The notes: generated from the sequence alone by a model not told the origin. DNA of 64,000 nucleotides from Caprella mutica (GCA_947561585.1 CANNZV010000940.1:305573-369572); one strand, 5' to 3'; counted from the stretch's first letter, positions 34,954 through 47,373 are shown. Numbers and translations: made by a program.

Positions 34954-36904
34954 GTAGACGGACTATGAGAGAGAGTAGTTAATTTAGTGTCAATTCAAGA
35001 AAATGAGGTTAGTATTATGATTGCAAATGTTTAACGAATGTACACCATTGTTTCATTAGCAATTATCACTCAACTATTTTAAATTTTAATTTAAATGAAA
35101 GTATTGAAATCTGGTCATAACGGAATAAGAGTAGGGTCAAGCAAGTAAATTGCGGCACACTAACTAACTGAGCTCTCAAACAACAGACACATCATAGCTT
35201 CAAAACACACGTTAAAAACTGAAATTAATAAATTATAGCATGCACTGAGCTTCTATTGATAGCTATCCAACATTTTAATGGAATATCGGTTCAGAATGTT
35301 TTAGACTCTTTTAAGAGGGCTGCAATTAAAATTTAAAGTACCGCAATTTACCTGCGTGACCCTACTTACCACACCTACCGTACTATTTTAGTTTGTACGC
35401 CTATTTCTATTCATAAGTATAATCAGTTTATACTATAATTGTAAATGGGTTCACTATGTTAATTTATATTATGAAATTGTTTATTAATATTTAGCTACAT
35501 ACTTAGGTTAAACAATACACATTCTCTAGCCTCTGTAAGTGAGATATAAAATTTCATAAAACTATTTCTTCAGTGACCTGTCCTTAAACTGAGTTCAATA
35601 GTAAAATTTTAAAAGTGCTAATATTGATTTTAATGTTAATAATGTTCATAGTAGCTTTTCTTCATTCATGAGCCACTTCTTGTTTTACTTTATTTGATTT
35701 TTTTTTCATTTTTTGACCCATATGGTTTCTCAAAAACATTTTTCTTTTCTAAATCTGTATTCCCTTTACTATCTACTTTTTCATCTTTTAAAATTTGAAA
35801 GAATATTTTCACTTAGGTATTTATTTAATTTATGGATTAACTAATTGAATACAGATTATTGATATATTATAACTAATTATTTTATTTCTTTGTAGGTAAC
35901 ACTATCACAGTTTCTGGAAATATGGTTTACTAAGAAGTTACAATTCTAGAGACATGTCCTCTTCAATTAATTGTGAGTACTATATAGTATATAGCATGAA
36001 ACGCGTGCACTAAAACTATAGCTGCACTGACACCACTAGATTCACTTCATAGTCGAAAATATGAAGAAATTTAAGATAAATGACGAAATTAATTGCTCGA
36101 TTGTATGAATTTGCTCCAGCTTTAAGTAAAGAACCAATTACAAAAGACTTTGTACTAGTTGTCACACAGGAAAGTAAACTTCGCTACCACCAATCGATTG
36201 TAGTGGTCAATAATTTTGCAAAAAGAGACAAATGCACTGTTGAGTGTTGACTGCATTAATAGATGGAAGAGGAAGATGAGGAAGGAGGAGATGGTAAATG
36301 AAACCTGCGAGCCATTTTTAACTAAAAATTGAAAACTTTGCAATTGAAAAGTACAACCATAGCGTTATAGAATAAATAAAAAATATCTATTGAAAAATAA
36401 TGAGAGCTTATAAAATATAGATATATTGAGCCTCCATAACATGTAAACAAGTTGTCCAGGAATTAATTTACGTTTAATTACATTAAGCCCTTTCTAAATT
36501 ATGTGCTATTTGATATTTTAATAAAATGATTGACGTTGGTTTAGTTTCTTTCATTTCATATCAGTACAAAGGGGCAAATTATTGTGGAAATTCCTAGATT
36601 TAAGTAATGTGTCCTTTAATTAAAGTTTTAATGTTAGATCTTTTATACAAAGTTATTTGTTCAAGTTAAACTTCTTGGTGTGTAGTTATGTGACAATTGA
36701 GTTTTGGAGTCAAGTGAATAGCGGCGATACATGGCCAGTGATCCCACTTATTTTGGATGTCTTATTCCATTGGCACTCCTTCAATATTCCCTCTTCCTTT
36801 GGATGACTTATTACAAAGCTATCCCTTCATTATTCCCCCTTCCTTTAGAAGTCTTATCCCATAGGTTTTCCTTAATTATTTCCTCCATTTATGGATGACT
36901 CATT
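34954..36904. other. Intergenic stretch
   Basis: No gene is supported. Bases 36240-36360 contain a decayed copy of the atggaagaggaa...gttatag repeat seen at 55260-55395. From 36730 the sequence becomes rich in ttcc/ccatt motifs. Confidence 0.4.
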
Positions 36905-36909
36905 CCATT

Positions 36910-38255
36910 TGTGAAGGCCAATAATTTATATTTATTTCTTATTCATTATTAAATAATTTTTTAGTTTCTTGTCCTTCCCGCAGTAGGTGATACCGTATAC
37001 ACATTATATTAAGTTACCCAAAACTACTTCTGAGGAACATTTATATAATAATTTTTTCATCCTACTGTTCATCATGGAATCACTTTCTCGTAAGTTTATT
37101 AGAAATTATATTTATTTTACTCTAGGTAGTTTAGGTCGTTCATTAAGAAGTTGAAATTAGCATATCCAATTTATTCATTCTTTATTAAATGCTAATCTTA
37201 TTAAGTGCTCTTTCTAATTTTTAAATTCTAATTGAATCCAGTAATAATAGTTAGTGTAAAATTATTAGTGGTCTACTAGGCTTAGACGACACAAACTTTC
37301 TTATGATTTAAATTCTACATTTAAAACTTCCTGTGTAATCTAGATAGGCTGTGAATGTTTAAAAATTTGAGAACATATAGTCTTTAAATTAATTTATTTT
37401 ACCTAGTCTAATATTTCCTTGTCAATAATTTTCACTTTGTTTACACGTGTTAAATTAGTGATCAACCAATTTCCTATATGAATTTAAATGTTTATTCTTC
37501 GTGATATCTACACTAAATCTTTGACTTTAAAAACTAAATCTTCCTGTGAATCAAAAACTAAATCTTTGCGAATCAAAAACTAAATCTTTGCGAATCAAAA
37601 ACTAAATCTTTGCGAATCAAAAACTAAATCTTTGCGAATCAAAAACTAAATCTTTGCGAATCAAAAACTAAATCTTTGCGAATCAAAAACTAAATCTTTG
37701 CGAATCAAAAACTAAATCTTTGCGAATCAAAAACTAAATCTTTGCGAATCAAAAACTAAATCTTTGCGAATCAAAAACTAAATCTTTGCGAATCAAAAAC
37801 TAAATCTTTGCGAATCAAAAACTAAATCTTTGCGAATCAAAAACTAAATCTTTGCGAATCAAAAACTAAATCTTTGCGAATCAAAAACTAAATCTTTGCG
37901 AATCAAAAACTAAATCTTTGCGAATCAAAAACTAAATCTTTGCGAATCAAAAACTAAATCTTTGCGAATCAAAAACTAAATCTTTGCGAATCAAAAACTA
38001 AATCTTTGCGAATCAAAAACTAAATCTTTGCGAATCAAAAACTAGATCTTTGCGAATTAAAAACTAGATCTTTGTTAATTTAGAAACCATTAAAATGTAC
38101 TGTTATGATCTTTTAGGGTTTTCATTATTCTGGTATTTGTGTATTTGTTACTAAAATAGATTTTGATGTTAGTTTTTCCCTCTTAACAGGGACGTTGATT
38201 ATTTACGGAATAAAGCTGTAAATTCTCCCTAGAGTATCTTTATCCTTCCGTAACA
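36910..38255 (+). repeat. 5' LTR of the BEL element
   Basis: 1,346 bp, TG...CA. It contains a 22-bp minisatellite (about 37540-38070). It matches 44060-44187 plus 51636-53142 outside the minisatellite with only scattered differences. Confidence 0.92.
37540..38070. repeat. 22-bp minisatellite inside the 5' LTR (about 22-24 units)
   Basis: Units read aaatctttgcgaatcaaaaact. The corresponding array in the 3' LTR is longer and has a different majority unit. Confidence 0.95.
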
Positions 38256-38350
38256 GTCAGAGAAATACTGTGGTGGAAGGTTGGATTTTGGATAAAGTCA
38301 GTCTTAGTCAAAACTTCAATTAACCAAGAGGCTAACATTATCTACTTATA
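38256..38350 (+). other. Leader with possible primer-binding site
   Basis: A tggtggaaggttggat stretch beginning at 38271, shortly after the LTR end, starts with the TGG expected for pairing to a tRNA CCA end. The matching tRNA was not identified, and the 15-base offset from the LTR is larger than usual. Confidence 0.3.
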
Positions 38351-39837
38351 ATGGGAAGCAAATCCGTTCGTAGCAGGATTCCAACTCTTAAAATGCTTGA
38401 AGACCAAAACGAACAGTTATTTAGTGTTCTCTTGAACACTATCTCTGCGTCATCTGAGTGTTTAGTTCTGGCAATTCAAACCTTATTCGCAACTTCATAG
38501 CTAAAGTGAAAGCTGAATCTAAAAAAATACGAAGAATCCAGTAAGCAGTTGTCCACTGCTTACACAAGTCGAGGCTCACCAGCAGCAGCCGCTATTGAGA
38601 GAGAGAGGGAGGCGAATTAATCTCGTCCACAAAGACTGTCGTGAGACCGTCATTGGACTGAATGGAGTTCTAGCACGTTTAGATGAGGAAGTAGAATCCA
38701 GCCTCAGCTTCATACTATCACAGGCTTCTATCGGCAAACCAAGAAAAGGTTTGAACCCTCTAACTGGAGTACACGTGGCATCACTTGACTCGAGAAAACT
38801 CCCTATCGTTATTGCTGATGAAGCCTCAAATAGCTTACAGCAGTTTCCAGAAAGAAGTATCCCAAAGAGGGATACAAACCGTTTTATCAGGTGCACCAGA
38901 GAATGTCGCACCAGAAAATGCTGAACAAGACGATTTTGTACCTGATAACCCTTTGATAATGCCTGTCGAAATTCGTAACCCAATCGAAATCATTGCAGGC
39001 GACAACCCAGACCCTCAGCAAGACTTTAACGAAGAGCGCAGTTATGATTCTTCACCCCCATTGTTAACAATATGTGAGAATCCTTCACCAGACGAAGTTC
39101 CCGATAATATTGAGAAGCTCGACTCCATTACAAGAAGACAGTTGAGGCAAGATCTACTCAAGGGTTATGACGACCCATTTCCAGGTGATCCTCAAACATT
39201 CTGGTTGTGGAAGCAACAGCTTCAAAGACGCATCTTGGAGAGCGAAGCAGGCTATCTCGATACTCTGCAAATCCTTAGAGCAAACACTATCGGGCGTCCG
39301 AAGAAGTTTGTAGTTGACTTGACGTCTGCTGGGTATCAAGGTCTCAAACGAACACTGAATCAGATCTGGTCTACACTTAGGCGACGATTTGGTAATAACA
39401 CAGCAGTGTCCGATTCACAAGTATCAAAACTGTATAGCTTCCCAACTATAAAAGTTCATCAAACTCAACTAATGGAAGACCTCTTAGATTTTGCAAGAAT
39501 ACTCAGCGCTACAACCTCCAAATGTCCGGATCTGATTAGGTATACTACTCCATCTGGAATGAGAGAGATCTGGACAAAGATGCCCGACGCTTTTCAGAAC
39601 AGACTAAGAAAGGCGATGCACGACAGAGAGAAACGATCTGGCTCCTTTCTCAACTTCGACGAGTTCATCAACCAATTAGAAGATTACATCGAAGAAGTCT
39701 CCATGCCCATCTTCAGGAACCCCTTCAGAGGAAGTGAACAGCGCTTAGTGTCCTTCGATAGTGCAGATACAGGGAGATATCGTGACAATCAACCAAACTT
39801 CATGAAATCCCCTATTGCCCGAAAAACCCTACGATAG
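38351..39837 (+). pseudogene. Gag of the BEL element, frameshifted
   Basis: An ATG at 38351 opens a frame (MGSKSVRSR...) that is lost after about 50 codons. Coding continues in a second frame from about 38580 and a third from about 38800 to 39837. The last part has the features of the gag domain common in BEL/Pao elements (DUF1759-like): FPGDPQTFWLWKQQL, then long helices up to MREIWTKMPDAFQNRL. Gag forms the particle that packages the RNA. At least two frameshifts prevent a full product. Confidence 0.8.
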
Positions 39838-39957
39838 AGCTCTGATACTCAAAACTGAATCTATCACAATACAAAAGGTCACGATTCGAAGAACTGTGGA
39901 GCCTTTGCCAAACTAAACTTCACTGAAAAGAAACTCTTCGCATCCGACAACAAGCTA

Positions 39958-40050
39958 TGTTTCGCGTATCTTGGTCATCATAGGTTTTCAGAGTGCCCTC
40001 TCGAACATCGATGTCCAAAGTGTAGCGGCAAACATCTACTTCTCATGCAT
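39958..40050 (+). pseudogene. Zinc knuckle of the BEL element, one cysteine lost
   Basis: Encodes CFAYLGHHRFSEC followed by CPKCSGKH...H. The first motif fits C-x2-C-x4-H-x4-C except that the second Cys is Tyr (tat for tgt). This nucleic-acid-binding knuckle normally sits between gag and protease in BEL elements. Confidence 0.75.
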
Positions 40051-40083
40051 AGGGATTATCCTTCATGAAACGGAGGATATTGT

Positions 40084-40446
40084 TTGCAACCTTTCCAAAC
40101 CAAAACTAACTGCATTAACGCTTCTGGGTCACAACACTCCAAAAGTGTGTGCTCTAAAACCATGTTGGTCGAAGTCAGAATCTCAAAATCTGACAAAAGG
40201 CTGAAATGCTTGACAATCTTGGACGAGCAGTCTGACACTACCTTTTGTCATCCATCCCTGATCGATTACCTGAAAGCAAACTACAGTATGCAAAACTATG
40301 TTCTCTCTACCATGTCGGGATTGCGAACGTCCGTGAATGGCAAACTAGTAGAGGGGCTTATAGTCTCAGAGGCGTCACAGAACAAGAATGGATAAGGCTT
40401 CCACCTACACTGAGCAACGAAAATATACAAGATTCTTCTCACGAGG
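40084..40446 (+). pseudogene. Aspartic protease-like region of the BEL element
   Basis: Encodes a stretch with ILDEQSDTTF, which matches the active-site neighbourhood of the protease-like domain (DUF1758) found before RT in BEL/Pao elements. The frame shifts shortly afterwards; the following LPPTLSNENI and LLIGADCGEA motifs, typical of the same domain, lie in other frames up to about 40600. Confidence 0.7.
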
Positions 40447-41656
40447 TTGCATCTCCCTACATCGTTGCCTCTCATTCACATACGGAGATTTGCACGCCAC
40501 TTCCCAAACGTAGACTCTTCCTTGGAAGTTCTGCTGTTGATCGGGGCAGATTGTGGCGAGGCGATGAAGACTAAACAATTTGGCAGCGTATATCCCTTTG
40601 TACACAAGACTGCTTTGGGATTGGCTTTAGTGGGACCCGTCTGTCCCAACAACTCTTCAGCTACTCCATATGCAAAGTCACTGAAGACAAAGGCATCCTC
40701 AAATCTTCATGAACACTTCAAAGCTGATTTGTATTTCGACAAGATGCGGATAAATCGGCCAACTCGACCTTTCGATATATTTACAGAGTTTAAAGACTAT
40801 GACCTACCTGGTCTATCAAGAGAGGATCAGGCCTTCCTAGATATCATATCCAGTGGCATTCGGATGAACAACGAAGAGAACAAACTGGGGATTCCTCTAC
40901 CCTTGAAACCTAACCTTGAACTTCCAAACAACAAAACTGCAGTTTTTAACAGAACCAAGAGTACCTTAACGTCTCTGAAGAAAAAAGAAAACAAGCTCTC
41001 GCTGGCAACTAAAGAAATGCAAAAGTACGTGGAGCGAAACCATGTAGAAATGGTACCCACCTCAGAATTGCCAAACGGCAAGAACTTCATCCCAGTTTTT
41101 CCAGTCTCTCATAAAAAGAAAGAAAAACTCCGAATTGTCTTCAATAGCTCAGCATCCTACAACGGAATAAGCCTAAACGATGTCCTCTATCAGGGACCAG
41201 ACGTTAACAACAAGATAATAGCGAGTACTCACTCGCTTCCGACACGGAAAACTTGGATTCTCTGCAGACATAGAGTGCATGTATCACTCCTTCAATGTCA
41301 TTAAATCCGACTCAGACTACCTGCGTTTCTTCTGGTGGAAGGAGAACAACTCTAATAACCCAACAGTTGAATACAGGAGCAGGGTCCATAACTTTGGGAA
41401 TAGATCCTCACCAGCTGTAGCTTGTTTTGGATTAATTCACACAACCACAGACGACTACGCCAAACGGTATCCTCTTGCATGCAACTTCATACGAGAGAAT
41501 TCTTATGTTGACGATCTTCTAGGAGGAGCAGACTGCATTGATGAAGCTATACAAATCTTGGAAAACACTAAAGAAATCATTGGAAGACATTCACTTAGAC
41601 TGCATAAAATAGCTGCGAGTGAACGAAGCATAATGAGCCACTTTCCTTCGTCCTAG
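40447..41656 (+). pseudogene. Reverse transcriptase of the BEL element, frameshifted
   Basis: The N-terminal half (to 41304) carries LRIVFNSSASYNG, SLNDVLYQGPDVNN. A frameshift just before motif A moves the rest to the frame at 41279-41656 (MYHSFNV, FGNRSSPAV, ENSYVDDLL). The catalytic YVDD box is intact. A further run of about 360 bp (41657-42023) has lost continuous coding. Confidence 0.88.
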
Positions 41657-42023
41657 CTATCACCAGAGATAGACACCATGAAATTAATGAGTGCCAAACT
41701 CAGAAGACGCTTGGAATATCCTGGTCCTTGTCAACAGACGATTTCATTATGTATTGAGAGTTTCCCAGTCGAAGGATAACTCGGAGAGGAATCCTGAGCA
41801 CTATCAACTCCCTGTACGACCCTCTGGGATTTCTGAGCCCAATTATACTGACGGTTAGACTTCTACAAAGAGAAGTCGTTTCGAAGAACAAGAATTCATC
41901 TAATACCATTCATTGATTGGCATATACCATTGGCACCAGACATAGCAAAACCATGGATAACTTGGATGAACGATCTTTCTGGTTGTACCGAAAAGAGTTA
42001 TTCGTTGTCTTCGTAGATCGGAT

Positions 42024-43655
42024 ATGTCCTCTCAAATGAAGACAAAACTGCACGTCTTCACGGATGCGTCTACTGTAGCTATTAGTCATGTAATGTACAT
42101 AAAGATTATCGACAGTGAAGGTAGCGTGAAAGTATCCTTGTTGGCAGGAAGCTCTAAAGTGTCTCCAAGGAATGCTACTTCGATTCCTAGGCTCGAACTA
42201 TGCTCAGCAGATGAGGCAGCCCGATCTACTGCTCGAATGGTAGTAGAGTATGGCAGACTCATCGACGAAGTAACCTTTTATAGTGACAGCAGAGTGATGC
42301 TGGGTTATATTCACAATGAAACAAGGATATTTAGCAGATATGTATCATCCCGCATTTCAAGAATTTTGAAAACTTCGAAAGCTGAACAATGGAAATACAT
42401 ACCAACCCACGAAAACCCTGGGGACATAGCCTCAAGACCTCAGAGTCCAGATTCGCTCTTAAAATCCACTTGGTTTAGAGGGCCTTCTTTCCTGTGGGAA
42501 GATGAAGTTGTCCAGCGTCCTGTCTACGGAACTAACTCTGAGATCGATCTACCCGAAACTGTAAACGAATCTAAATATTGCCGCACTGCGTCCCGCTCCA
42601 ACTCTATTACAAACTCAATACTCGTTCAAACTCGCCACTGGACAAAAATGTTGAGGATATGTGCCATGGTAATTAAGTTCTGTAACAAGCTGCTTGATGC
42701 AAGGAAAGCAAACTCTCTTCGTGGTGTTAGCCCAAAGACACTGCTTATTCGACAAGCTCAGATAGAATCATTTCCTGGGTTGTTTGCTGCGCTACAACAC
42801 AGAGAAGAAAAGACTCCAGCTCTCCATGACTTCTTGAGCTTGTCTTCATTCCTTGACAAAGACTCAATAATCAGAGTTAGAGGCAGGCTAAAGCATAGTG
42901 ATTTTCAATACGGTCTCAAACACCCTATCCTTCTTCCCAGAAAGCACGAACTAACCTCTTGTATCATATCTCACTATCATACACTAAGCAACCATCAAGG
43001 TCGCTTAATCACCCAAGCATCTATTAGAGAGGGTGGATATCACATACATAAAGGACACCATCTGCTTCGTGACTTCCTCGCAAGATGTGTCGAACAGCAG
43101 AAAATGGCCAATCTCCCAGCTGATAGGTTAGAGCAGTGTCCACCTTTCTGTACTACTGGGCTAGATGTCTGTGGGCCCTATATGATAAACGATGCAAGGA
43201 CTTCTCGATCTACAAAAGGGACTAAGAAAATCTGGGTGCTACTGCTGACATATATGTCAAGCAGAGCAACACATGTAGAGGCCCTAGCTTCTCTCGACTC
43301 CTCGACCTTCAAACTGGCACTAAGGAGGTTTCTGGCAATTCGGGGGAATTGTCTCCATTTCGGAAGCGATCATGGTACGAATTTTACCCCTGTAAGAAAC
43401 GAATTCCTTTCAAAGCCTCAAACCGAAGAGCTGAAGTCTTACCTTGAAAACACAGGTAGATCGTGGGAGCAGTCATTTCCTGGTGCGAGTTATCAGGCAG
43501 GTGTTTGGGAAATCAAAATCAAAATGTTCAAAAGAGCACTCAACGGTGCTCTAAGACACATGCACAAGCAAACTCTGAACAGAGAAGAATTCCGTACACT
43601 GATAGCTGAGGCAGCAGATATTATGAACAATACCCCACTATGGGAAATCAGTTGA
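42024..43655 (+). pseudogene. RNase H and integrase of the BEL element
   Basis: A 543-residue frame. RNase H residues are in VFTDASTVA, RLELCSA and YSDSRVMLGY, with NPGDIASR at the end. The zinc domain (HYHTLSNHQG ... ARCVEQQ) has lost the second cysteine of its CxxC pair. The integrase core keeps Asp (LDVCGPY), Asp (FGSDHGTNF) and Glu (AGVWEIKIKMFKR). It stops before the C-terminal domain. Confidence 0.88.
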
Positions 43656-43676
43656 GATCCGAATGAGCCCTATCAA

Positions 43677-44021
43677 ATGTGTCCAGCAAAACTCTCGACC
43701 CTGAACGATAACCCTAATCCTCCTCCAGTGGAGAAGTTTTCAGAGCACCTAGCACACTCATTCTGGAAACAATGGAAACGTCAAGCATTAGCTGGTCTAA
43801 CTGAAAGAAGAAAATGGACCTCAAAATCAAGATGCCTTTCCGTTGGAGACATTGTACTTCTAAGAGAAGTTACTCCCCGCAACGAGTGGCCTCTAGCTAA
43901 AATTAATGCTGTGTATCCTGGAAAAGACGGCCTAGTAAGAAACGTCCAGCTGAAGTTATCGCCTAATAGAGTGCTGCGAAGATGCATTCAGGATGTAGTC
44001 CTATACTTGCTATGTGCCTGA
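43677..44021 (+). pseudogene. Integrase C-terminal domain of the BEL element (DUF5641-like)
   Basis: Contains FWKQWKRQALAGLTERRKW, SVGDIVLLRE, EWPLAKINAVYPGKDG and VRNVQLKL, the diagnostic order for this domain. It lies in the same frame as the integrase ORF; an in-frame TGA (43653-43655) separates them. Confidence 0.85.
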
Positions 44022-44049
44022 AGCTCCAGTAACATGAAGTCACTCTGTG

Positions 44050-44059
44050 ACGGGGGGAG
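44050..44059 (+). other. Polypurine tract of the BEL element
   Basis: acggggggag directly before the TGTGAAGGCC start of the 3' LTR. Confidence 0.85.
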
Positions 44060-44187
44060 TGTGAAGGCCAATATGTTATATTTATTTCTTATTCATTATT
44101 AAATAATTTTCTAGTTTCTTGTCCTTCCCGCAGTAGGTGATACCGTATACACATTATATTAAGTTACCCAAAACTACTTCTGAGGAA
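44060..44187 (+). repeat. 3' LTR of the BEL element, first part
   Basis: Matches the first 130 bp of the 5' LTR nearly base for base, up to tctgaggaa. The match resumes at about 51636. Confidence 0.9.
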
Positions 44188-44468
44188 TTTTATATTATTT
44201 ACTGTAAGGATAAATAAATTGGAGTCTGGGTTTTAATAAATTTTATTTTTTCCAGATTGAGAGATTTTATCAACATAAGTTTAAATAAATTTTAATTAGG
44301 AATGCACAAATTTAATTATAAATAAGAGAAACATTGACATGACGAAAATAGGTGGTAATAGAGGTAATATACCTAGGGAAAACTAGAAGGGGAGTTCGTA
44401 AAACGCCCAAAGTTCGACAACAAATTTGTCGAACTAACTCCCCAAAAGAAAGAAAAACAAGAGGAACT

Positions 44469-45440
44469 TTAAAGTGGCAAAGAGAAAACATCAGGCCTGA
44501 TGTATTTCATATAGGCGTTGCTAGCCCATCTGCCTGTAAGCTTGATGATTTCATTGGATAAACCATATTTTGCCAAGTCCGTGGCACGGCCAATACGAAA
44601 ATAATGGGTGTTGTAGAGAGAAGGGTCAAGACCAACATGCTTTATACAAGTTTTAAGTATAGAGCTAAACAAGTTTCTAGTGAGAGCGCGACCATTATAA
44701 TCAATAAAGAGTGGACCTTTTGTGTCACCTCTTATATAGAGATAATCTAATAAAGCTTTCACAGGGCAAAACGTGGAACATTGAAGAGCGGTTAATTGGT
44801 AAATGGTGGACGGGTTGGTGCAGTGTTTGTAAGATACAAATTGGATGTTTATCTTCGTAGAACAAACCGATCTTAAAACAGTTATTTGATCGATAAGCAG
44901 AGTATGAGTAGATGTATTTGAGTGCACAGCCTCTCCTGCTCTCAGGCAACAGTAGTATGATAACAAAAATAATGCCCTGTAGAGATGTAGGTCAAAATTG
45001 TTGGACGTAATAAATTGCAAAGAAGAGACTAATTTTTCGAGTAATACTTTTGAAATTGGCTGAAGTTTTTGTGGAAAATTATTATTCAGTCTCTCACAAC
45101 CCTTAACTACTTTCTTTACCAGGAATGTATTACATGGGTCAAATTTTCCATCGATTTTGTGATAGAAAGAAATGGCAGATAAAGTTGAACGTATAGAGGA
45201 GGATTTCAGGCCAGATTTTGATAGTTGAGCAACGTACAGAGCTACATTTTGTTCGCTTATTGGCAGATATGTTGGGCTATCATTGTATTCGAGGAAATCG
45301 TTGAAATTTTTCCACGATCTTCTGTAGCATTGGAGGGTTGACTTGCTGAAAGATGACGAGATTAGCAGTTTGACATGAGAGGGAAGTTTGCTGGCCTCAG
45401 ATTTGAAGGAACATTGGTCGGAACCAAGCTCATTCCATTT
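44469..45440 (-). CDS. Tyrosine recombinase of the DIRS element
   Basis: The open frame extends upstream of any ATG, overlaps the RNase H frame, and ends at 44469, the arrangement typical of DIRS elements. Catalytic landmarks are the first Arg in CLRAGEAV, the H-x-x-R box (THYFRIGRATDLA), GRW in LTGRWASNA, and the nucleophile region NAYMKYIRP. This enzyme inserts the circular DNA intermediate without leaving a target duplication. The N-terminal part contains the usual YRRSWKNFNDFL-type helix. No stop was seen across about 300 codons, so this ORF looks intact although the element around it is broken. Confidence 0.85.
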   Translation of the reverse strand, partial: KWNELGSDQCSFKSEASKLPSHVKLLISSSFSKSTLQCYRRSWKNFNDFLEYNDSPTYLPISEQNVALYVAQLSKSGLKSSSIRSTLSAISFYHKIDGKFDPCNTFLVKKVVKGCERLNNNFPQKLQPISKVLLEKLVSSLQFITSNNFDLHLYRALFLLSYYCCLRAGEAVHSNTSTHTLLIDQITVLRSVCSTKINIQFVSYKHCTNPSTIYQLTALQCSTFCPVKALLDYLYIRGDTKGPLFIDYNGRALTRNLFSSILKTCIKHVGLDPSLYNTHYFRIGRATDLAKYGLSNEIIKLTGRWASNAYMKYIRPDVFSLPL

Positions 45441-46110
45441 GCTAGTAACATGTCTTCGGATATCTGAGAACGGGAAAGAGCATCACACAATTTATTATCA
45501 ATTCCAGGAATGTGCACAGCTTTAAATGTTATATTGTTGTTGAGCAATATCAAAATCATAGGTCTGACGAGTTTCATTATAGTCTTATTTTTAGAGGTTT
45601 GTTTATTTAATACATTTACAATAGAAAAATTATCGCAATGGAATGTTAAATTGTTGTTGGAAATACGGGTAGCAAAAATGGAAAGTATTAAAAATATAGG
45701 GTACAGTTCTAGAGTTTGAATATCTAAAGTCTGCCAAGCTTCAGGAAAAGAACCAAAAATATATTCGTGTTGAAAAGTACCGCCATATCCTTTCTTGCAA
45801 CTATCCGAATAAATATGCAAATCGTGAGAGGTTAACATCCGTTTTTCACTGATCATAGTGACGCCATTGTAGCGTGTTAGAAAAGTTTGCCACATTTCTA
45901 AGTCTGCACGCATTTCTTTCGTCAGTTTTATGATTGTATAGGGTTTCAAAATGCCAATAGTAGAATCATTTAGACGTCTTAAGAAACATTTACCTACAGT
46001 AACTATGCAAGTAGAGAATTAAAGCATGCCAATAATAGATTTTAATTTCCTGAAAGAACAAAACTCAGTATCTAGTAATTGTTTAATCTCGGTGGAATAG
46101 GTTTGTATTT
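45362..46110 (-). pseudogene. RT thumb and RNase H of the DIRS element
   Basis: From about 46110 the minus strand reads ARLPLEKIQTYSTEI and SIIGML, then after a stop FLRRLNDSTIG and the RNase H frame (45949-45362) with LHIYSDSCKKGYG, LELYPIFL, FHCDNFSIV and GIDNKLCDALSR. This is the C-terminal part of a DIRS reverse transcriptase/RNase H. The fingers and palm with the catalytic Asp pair are absent. Confidence 0.82.
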
Positions 46111-46134
46111 TTTCCAATGGCAGACGAGCAGTCA

Positions 46135-46317
46135 TTAAGTAGTTTCGAATTGGTGCGCTGAAGTTTTAGTGATATTTTCTGTTATCGGTTGATTACTTTC
46201 AAGAGATGGCGGCGGTGAAGGTTTCTTTTGAGATGATGCAGAAGTGGGAGATCGGTTACATAGTTTCTTTTTAGCTTTTGTGCTGTCATCGGAAGAAGAA
46301 GGTCTTTTCTTCTCCAT
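46135..46317 (-). pseudogene. Gag-like N-terminus of the DIRS element
   Basis: Encodes a 60-residue lysine/serine/proline-rich peptide starting MEKKRPSSSDDSTKAKKK, then two stops, and within 30 nt the RT thumb begins. A deletion has apparently joined the gag start to the end of RT. The function as gag is inferred from position only. Confidence 0.45.
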
Positions 46318-46380
46318 GATCTCACGGTAAATCTGTTGGATGATGTAGAATTAAATGTACACGTACAAAAATTGATACGC

Positions 46381-46995
46381 TAGGCATCATAAAAGCGAAA
46401 ATTAATGGATACGCTAGGCATCCTAAAAGCAAAATTAATGGATACGCTAGGCATCCTAAAAGCAAAATTAATGGATACGCTAGGCATCCTAAAAGCAAAA
46501 TTAATGGATACGCTAGGCATCCTAAAAGCAAAATTAATGGATACGCTAGGCATCCTAAAAGCAAAATTAATGGATACGCTAGGCATCCTAAAAGCAAAAT
46601 TAATGGATACGCTAGGCATCCTAAAAGCAAAATTAATGGATACGCTAGGCATCCTAAAAGCAAAATTAATGGATACGCTAGGCATCCTAAAAGCAAAATT
46701 AATGGATACGCTAAGCATCCTAAAAGCAACATTAATGGATACGCTAAGCACCCTAAAAGCAAAATTAATGGATACGCTAGGCACCCTAAAAGCAAAATTA
46801 ATGGATACGCTAGGCATCCTAAAAGCAAAATTAATGGATACGCTAGGCATCCTAAAAGCAAAATTAATGGATACGCTAGGCATCCTAAAAGCAAAATTAA
46901 TGGATACGCTAAGCATCCTAAAAGCAAAATTAATGGATACGCTAAGCATCCTAAAAGCAAAATTAATGGATACGCTAAGCATCCTAAAAGCAAAA
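46381..46995. repeat. 33-bp minisatellite (about 18 units)
   Basis: Units contain ttaatggatacgctaggcat followed by cctaaaagcaaaa. Variants change gctaggc to gctaagc. The length of 33 bp keeps all frames open; the ~200-residue frames on both strands are artefacts. Confidence 0.95.
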
Positions 46996-47243
46996 AATTG
47001 GATACGCTAGGTATCGTAAAAGTAAAAAATTGGATACGCTAGGTATCGTAAAAGTAAAAAATTGGATACGCTAGGTATCGTAAAAGCAAAATTGGATACG
47101 CTAGGTATCGTAAAAGCAAAATTGGATACGCTAGGTATCTTAAAAGCAAAATTGGATACGTTAGGTATCTTAAAAGCAGAAATGGATACGCTAGGTATCT
47201 TAAAAGCAAAAATGGATACGCTAGGTATCTTAAAAGCAGAATA
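46990..47243. repeat. Related 30-32-bp minisatellite (about 8 units)
   Basis: Units ttggatacgctaggtatcgt with aaaagtaaaaaa or aaaagcaaaa linkers. This is a shorter derivative of the neighbouring 33-bp array. Confidence 0.9.
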
Positions 47244-47373
47244 AGTTTACCGAAATATAGAATATGGGAGCACCATATGTTAGACAATAATTATAAATAC
47301 CATACATTGTGACAGAAAAAACTCCTTGTAGATGGAGATGAAGACAGCAGAGTTGTTGTAGAAAGAGCAAGAG

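Noticed and set aside
37540..38070. CRISPR-like regular array
   Set aside because: Units abut without unique spacers, and the context is a eukaryotic LTR.
38576..38983. Minus-strand frame over the BEL gag
   Set aside because: Antisense to recognisable gag coding.
46322..47010. Long open frames (200-223 residues) on both strands over the 33-bp repeat
   Set aside because: The period is a multiple of three, so frames remain open by construction; peptides are pure repeats.
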